DNA from: Pantoea sp. 18069
GTDB taxonomy: Bacteria; Pseudomonadota; Gammaproteobacteria; Burkholderiales; Burkholderiaceae_C
Assembly (NCBI RefSeq): GCF_902706035.1
Contig: NZ_CACSJA010000001.1
Coordinates: forward strand, 310,001-374,000
Length of the DNA: 64,000 bases
Direction: 5' to 3'
Under the pieces are notes generated by a model, which was not told the DNA's origin, did no database searches, and was given only the letters and a program-made list of their open reading frames with translations. Shown here piece by piece: positions 61,046 through 64,000 of the stretch (its first letter is position 1; each line of letters opens with the position of its first letter). A program made the position numbers and the translations under genes.

Positions 61046-61378
61046 TCATGCTCCCTGGCGGGAGAAACGGCTGCCTAGTTCAGGCGGGGGGGTCATGCGC
61101 GAGGAATCGCGCATTTCGGTTGCTGACAATGGCAGCGCACAATGCTCGAGCACCTCCTGTGCAGCAAGACAGGCATCGAGCAGCGCCGCCAGTTCGCGGT
61201 AGCGGTCCGGCGCAACGCCGGCCGCCATGCCCGCGCGCGCGCGCTGCTCCAGGCCCTGGAGCTGGACCTGGGTCTGTTCGCGCGCCTGCGCCGCATTCGC
61301 GCCAGACAGACGCTCTTCGAGCGGGCTCAGTGCATCGGGGCGCATCGTCCCCACGGCGTCGGGCAATAACAGTTTCAT
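61046..61378 (-). CDS. sctE: Probable T3SS needle co-chaperone SctE (YscE-like)
   Basis: 110 aa. Position between sctD and sctF is that of yscE. The C-terminal half RARAGMAAGVAPDRYRELAALLDACLAAQEVLEHCALPL has the helix-turn-helix pattern and charge spacing of YscE/SsaE proteins, which with a YscG-type partner keep the needle subunit monomeric. It is longer than YscE (~66 aa), with extra residues at both ends. The start overlaps the sctD stop by 4 nt. Assigned by position and weak similarity. Confidence 0.6.
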   Translation of the reverse strand: MKLLLPDAVGTMRPDALSPLEERLSGANAAQAREQTQVQLQGLEQRARAGMAAGVAPDRYRELAALLDACLAAQEVLEHCALPLSATEMRDSSRMTPPPELGSRFSRQGA

Positions 61379-62808
61379 CGGCTGACCTCCAATCGTTTCG
61401 GGCCGTCAAACACCAGGTGATCGGGCGCGATGGCGGCAAGCCGCCAGCCGGCGCGCGCACCGCCGGGCTGCAGCTTGGCGCCATCGGCGAGCACCACATA
61501 GGGCGCCGCGCCACCCACCACGCTACGGATGGCGAACGGCAACCCGGCTTCGTCCAAGCTGAGCCGGCGCGCCGCGGCCGGCTCCTTGACGACCTGTATC
61601 CGCAGCAGAAAAGGCACGTCGCTGAGCGGCGTCTGCGCCGCGGCGAGCAGGCGTTCGAGCTGCGGGCGCTGCGTGGGACTGACTTCCACGGACAGCACCA
61701 GTTGCTCGCCATCCCAATGGGCCTGGGTGGCCGTCAGGCCCTGCGCGCCCAGCCAGCGCAGCACCTGCGGCCCTTGCTGCGATGCGACGCGCAGGCCATC
61801 GATGATCTCTATGCCTTCGGGCGCGCGTGCGCGCAGCTGCGCCAGCGTCTGCTGCTGCATGTCAGGCGTGACCACCACCCCGCGCACCTGCACCTTGCCC
61901 GCGCCCATAGGCGCAAACCGCAGGCTCAGGCCCTGCGCCGATCCGACATCCGTCAGCACATCGAATACTTCCTGCGCGGTGCGCACCGCGAGCCGCGGCA
62001 GCGGGCGCAGGCTCGACAGGGCTTGCGCCAGGCGGTCGAACTGTTCGGCGTTGTCGACCCAGCCGCTGACCGTGACACCGCCGTAGGCGTTGGCCACGAC
62101 CCGCATGCGCAGCGCCGGGTCGGCCAGCGCGATCGCCAAAGTCGCTTCCTTGATCGCCTTTTCCTGCGCCTGCAGCGACAGCTGCGACGCGGCCGCCATT
62201 TCGCTGGCCGCGTCGGCCTGCGCGGATGCGGGCGCATGGCGCCAGACAGCCCAGCCCACGCCCAGCAGCACGAAGGCCAGCACCCCGACGGCGGCCAGCG
62301 GGCGCAGGCGCTGCGGCGGCGCAGCGCGCCGCGCCGGCCTGGGCGGCGGGGCCGCGGCGGCCTGCGGCGCGCCGGCAGGCGCCGCCTCGTGCGCGGGCTG
62401 CGGCACCGGTGCGTCCGCGGGGGGCAGCGCCAGTGCCGTCTCGACCGCAGTCCAGACCAGATGCGCGGCGCAGACCGTGGCATGCACCTGCCCGAGCAGC
62501 GCGGCCGCGCCCAGCGCAAAGCCGGGCGGCACTGGCGCACCGTCCTCGCCGGCCTGCGCCTGGTCTTGCGGCGACAGCACGAACCAGCGCCCGCCCTGCC
62601 ACGACACCTGCAGCGGCGCACCCGCGTCCAGCCCGCAGTCGCTGAGCAGCACCTCGCAGTCACCCTCGCTGCCAACGCGCAGCAGCTCGCCGGCGGCCAG
62701 GGCCAGGCTTGCGCCCTGGTGGCAACCGGACAGGATGCGAAGCTCGATGTCCGGCAGCGGCTCGGCGGGCACCGGGCGGGCACTGAGATGGGCGTCGTGG
62801 TGCCTCAT
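61375..62808 (-). CDS. sctD: Type III secretion inner-membrane ring protein SctD (YscD/PrgH family)
   Basis: 477 aa. Cytoplasmic FHA-like domain (about 15-130: IELRILSGCHQGASLALAAGELLRVGSEGDCEVLLSDCG), a Pro/Ala-rich linker, one TM helix (about 170-192, LAAVGVLAFVLLGVGWAVW), then periplasmic BON/ring-building domains (MRVVANAYGGVTVSGWVDNAEQFDRLAQAL, KVQVRGVVVTPDMQQQTLAQLRARA). Start ATG at 62808 has GAGGTG directly upstream; an ATG at 62838 is less likely. Overlaps sctE by 4 nt. Forms the inner-membrane ring with SctJ. Divergent from the STAS gene. Confidence 0.9.
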   Translation of the reverse strand: MRHHDAHLSARPVPAEPLPDIELRILSGCHQGASLALAAGELLRVGSEGDCEVLLSDCGLDAGAPLQVSWQGGRWFVLSPQDQAQAGEDGAPVPPGFALGAAALLGQVHATVCAAHLVWTAVETALALPPADAPVPQPAHEAAPAGAPQAAAAPPPRPARRAAPPQRLRPLAAVGVLAFVLLGVGWAVWRHAPASAQADAASEMAAASQLSLQAQEKAIKEATLAIALADPALRMRVVANAYGGVTVSGWVDNAEQFDRLAQALSSLRPLPRLAVRTAQEVFDVLTDVGSAQGLSLRFAPMGAGKVQVRGVVVTPDMQQQTLAQLRARAPEGIEIIDGLRVASQQGPQVLRWLGAQGLTATQAHWDGEQLVLSVEVSPTQRPQLERLLAAAQTPLSDVPFLLRIQVVKEPAAARRLSLDEAGLPFAIRSVVGGAAPYVVLADGAKLQPGGARAGWRLAAIAPDHLVFDGPKRLEVSR

Positions 62809-62945
62809 GCGCGCACCTCGCCCCCGGCCTGCGAACAATATCGGTTTTCGCCGCGCAATGGGCTACCCAACCCGGTGCGCACTCCATACAATCGATTCGC
62901 GTATTGGGTCAGAAAATCATCATCCTCATTGAATTGGTTACGCGC

Positions 62946-63278
62946 ATGAATATCGAGACCGAGCACCGCGACGACATCCTCATCCTCCGCCCCCTGGGAC
63001 GGCTCGACAGCAGCAACTCTCCCGAGCTCGAACACCTGCTGTCCGAGCACCTTGACGGCGGCTGCCAGCGCCTGGTGCTCGACTTCTCGGGCCTGAGCTA
63101 CATCAGCTCCGCGGGCCTGCGCGTCGTGCTGCTGGCCGGCAAGAAGCTGCGCGCGAGCAAGGGCAAGATCGTGCTGGCCTCGCTGCAGGACATGGTGCGC
63201 GACGTCTTCGACATGAGCGGCTTTCTCACGCTGTTCGCCGTGGCCGAGTCGCTCGACGAAGGAGTGACCAAGGTCTGA
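62946..63278 (+). CDS. STAS domain anti-sigma factor antagonist (RsbV/BtrV-like)
   Basis: 110 aa single STAS domain from MNIETEHRDDILILRPLGRLDSSNSPELEHLLSEHL. The switch loop LDFSGLSYISSAGLRVVLLAGKKLR carries the candidate phospho-serine (Ser54/Ser55). Known: unphosphorylated STAS proteins bind the RsbW-type kinase and free the sigma factor. It sits between sctV and sctD on the opposite strand. Its likely partners are the kinase at 51051 and the phosphatase at 54256. A TACAAT box at 62887 may be the promoter -10. A TTG start at 62904 is less likely. Confidence 0.92.
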   Translation: MNIETEHRDDILILRPLGRLDSSNSPELEHLLSEHLDGGCQRLVLDFSGLSYISSAGLRVVLLAGKKLRASKGKIVLASLQDMVRDVFDMSGFLTLFAVAESLDEGVTKV

Positions 63279-63298
63279 ATGCAGCGCAGGGGCGGGCT

Positions 63299-64000
63299 TC
63301 ACAGGTCCACCCTTGCCAGCGGCTGGATATTGATCTCCTGCGTGAGCTCCTGGTAGGAAAGCACGGGCAGCTCGTACAGGTCCTGCTCTATCATCTTGCG
63401 CATGTAGCGGCGGATATCCATCGAGGTCAGCAGCACCGGCCGCTGCTGGCTCGCACCGATGTCGCCGACGGTCTTCTTGATGTTGTCCACGAGCGCCTTG
63501 CTCACCGCCGGATCGAGCGCGAGATAACTGCCCGCCGACGTCTGCCGGATCGCGCTGCGCACCGTGTCCTCGACCGCCGGCGCGAGCAGATACGCCGGCA
63601 GCACATTGTTCCCGCTCGAGTACTTGTTGCTGATGTGGCGCTTGAGCGTGGAGCGCACGTATTCGGTCAGCAGCACCGAATCCTTTTCCTTCTGGCCCCA
63701 CTCGATCAGCGACTCGAGGATGGCGCGCAGATTGCGCACCGAGATGTCCTCCGACACCAGGCGCTGCAGGATTTCGGCGATCTTCTGTATCGGCAGCACG
63801 CGCGTCGATTCCTTGACCAGGTCCGGGAAGCGCCCTTCCATCGCGCTGAGCAGGAAGCGTGTTTCCTGGATGCCGATGAAGTCGGACGAATACTTCTTGA
63901 GCACGAAGGCCAGGTGGTAGGTCAGTACCTTGCTGGTATCCATGAAGCCTATGCCCGCGCGGGTCAGCGTGTCGCGCAGCGTATCGCTGACCCACAGCGT
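63299..64000 (-). CDS. sctV: Type III secretion export gate protein SctV, C-terminal part (gene runs off the right edge)
   Basis: 234 codons, open to the window end without a start. Sequence ...[117 protein letters not shown] is the cytoplasmic ring domain of SctV/LcrD/FlhA. The end ...[18 protein letters not shown] is like that of virulence-type LcrD proteins. Virulence rather than flagellar, given sctD and sctF next to it. Its N-terminal TM half is outside the window. Confidence 0.92.
   Translation of the reverse strand, partial: TLWVSDTLRDTLTRAGIGFMDTSKVLTYHLAFVLKKYSSDFIGIQETRFLLSAMEGRFPDLVKESTRVLPIQKIAEILQRLVSEDISVRNLRAILESLIEWGQKEKDSVLLTEYVRSTLKRHISNKYSSGNNVLPAYLLAPAVEDTVRSAIRQTSAGSYLALDPAVSKALVDNIKKTVGDIGASQQRPVLLTSMDIRRYMRKMIEQDLYELPVLSYQELTQEINIQPLARVDL

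Overview
The window is high-GC DNA from a betaproteobacterium, most likely family Comamonadaceae (Comamonas/Acidovorax/Delftia relatives). Evidence: three Comamonadaceae-type porins or porin parts with KKSLIALAVLAA signal peptides, Coq7, a gsp gene order with gspC divergent from gspGHIJKLMNDE, paired cyanophycin synthetases, a TTT-type (Bug) binding protein and many 4-nt ATGA start/stop overlaps. No rRNA, tRNA or CRISPR array was seen.

Layout. 1-6.3 kb: housekeeping genes (truncated porin, porin, coq7, OsmC-like, ilvA behind a candidate sRNA or attenuator, cobS-cobC). 6.3-20.7 kb: a type II secretion (T2SS) locus, gspC divergent from gspG-H-I-J-K-L-M-N-D-E. A lipoprotein gene, a small membrane protein gene and a luciferase-like oxidoreductase gene separate gspE from gspF. 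A dispersed ~100-bp repeat lies between gspI and gspJ and again near the second insertion. 20.7-34.0 kb: a 5'-nucleotidase gene followed by a catabolic island of about 12 kb (RutE-like nitroreductase, porin, Bug protein, FAH hydrolase, three VOC proteins, 2-hydroxyacid dehydrogenase, FCD-type GntR regulator, esterase, DHDPS-family lyase, RidA/aminomuconate-deaminase-like protein). Its right edge carries a decayed copy of the 5'-nucleotidase gene tail, so the gene end brackets the island. Palindromes of the type TTGGTATACCAA precede its transcription units and probably bind the GntR protein.

34-49.5 kb: EF-hand protein; a cyanophycin module (DUF1854, an ABC exporter with an extra N-terminal region, CphA' with a lost Mur-ligase P-loop, and canonical CphA); CreA; and an operon of DUF2760 plus two divergent Hsp70-family proteins.

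49.5-64 kb: the most interesting region. At the right edge is a type III secretion (T3SS) locus (sctV partial, sctD, a YscE-like sctE, needle sctF) with a STAS anti-anti-sigma gene embedded on the opposite strand. Next to it are a GHKL (RsbW/BtrW-like) anti-sigma kinase, a membrane SpoIIE/PP2C phosphatase (RsbU/BtrU-like), a two-TM sensor protein, two proteins that fuse periplasmic sensor segments to multi-spanning (MFS-like) membrane domains, and an orphan PF04392 periplasmic binding protein. Kinase, STAS protein and phosphatase match the partner-switching parts that control the Bordetella T3SS. The multi-spanning receptor-like proteins and the binding protein are additions whose linkage to this circuit I do not know to have been described. 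A bactofilin-like beta-solenoid protein lies at the edge of this cluster.
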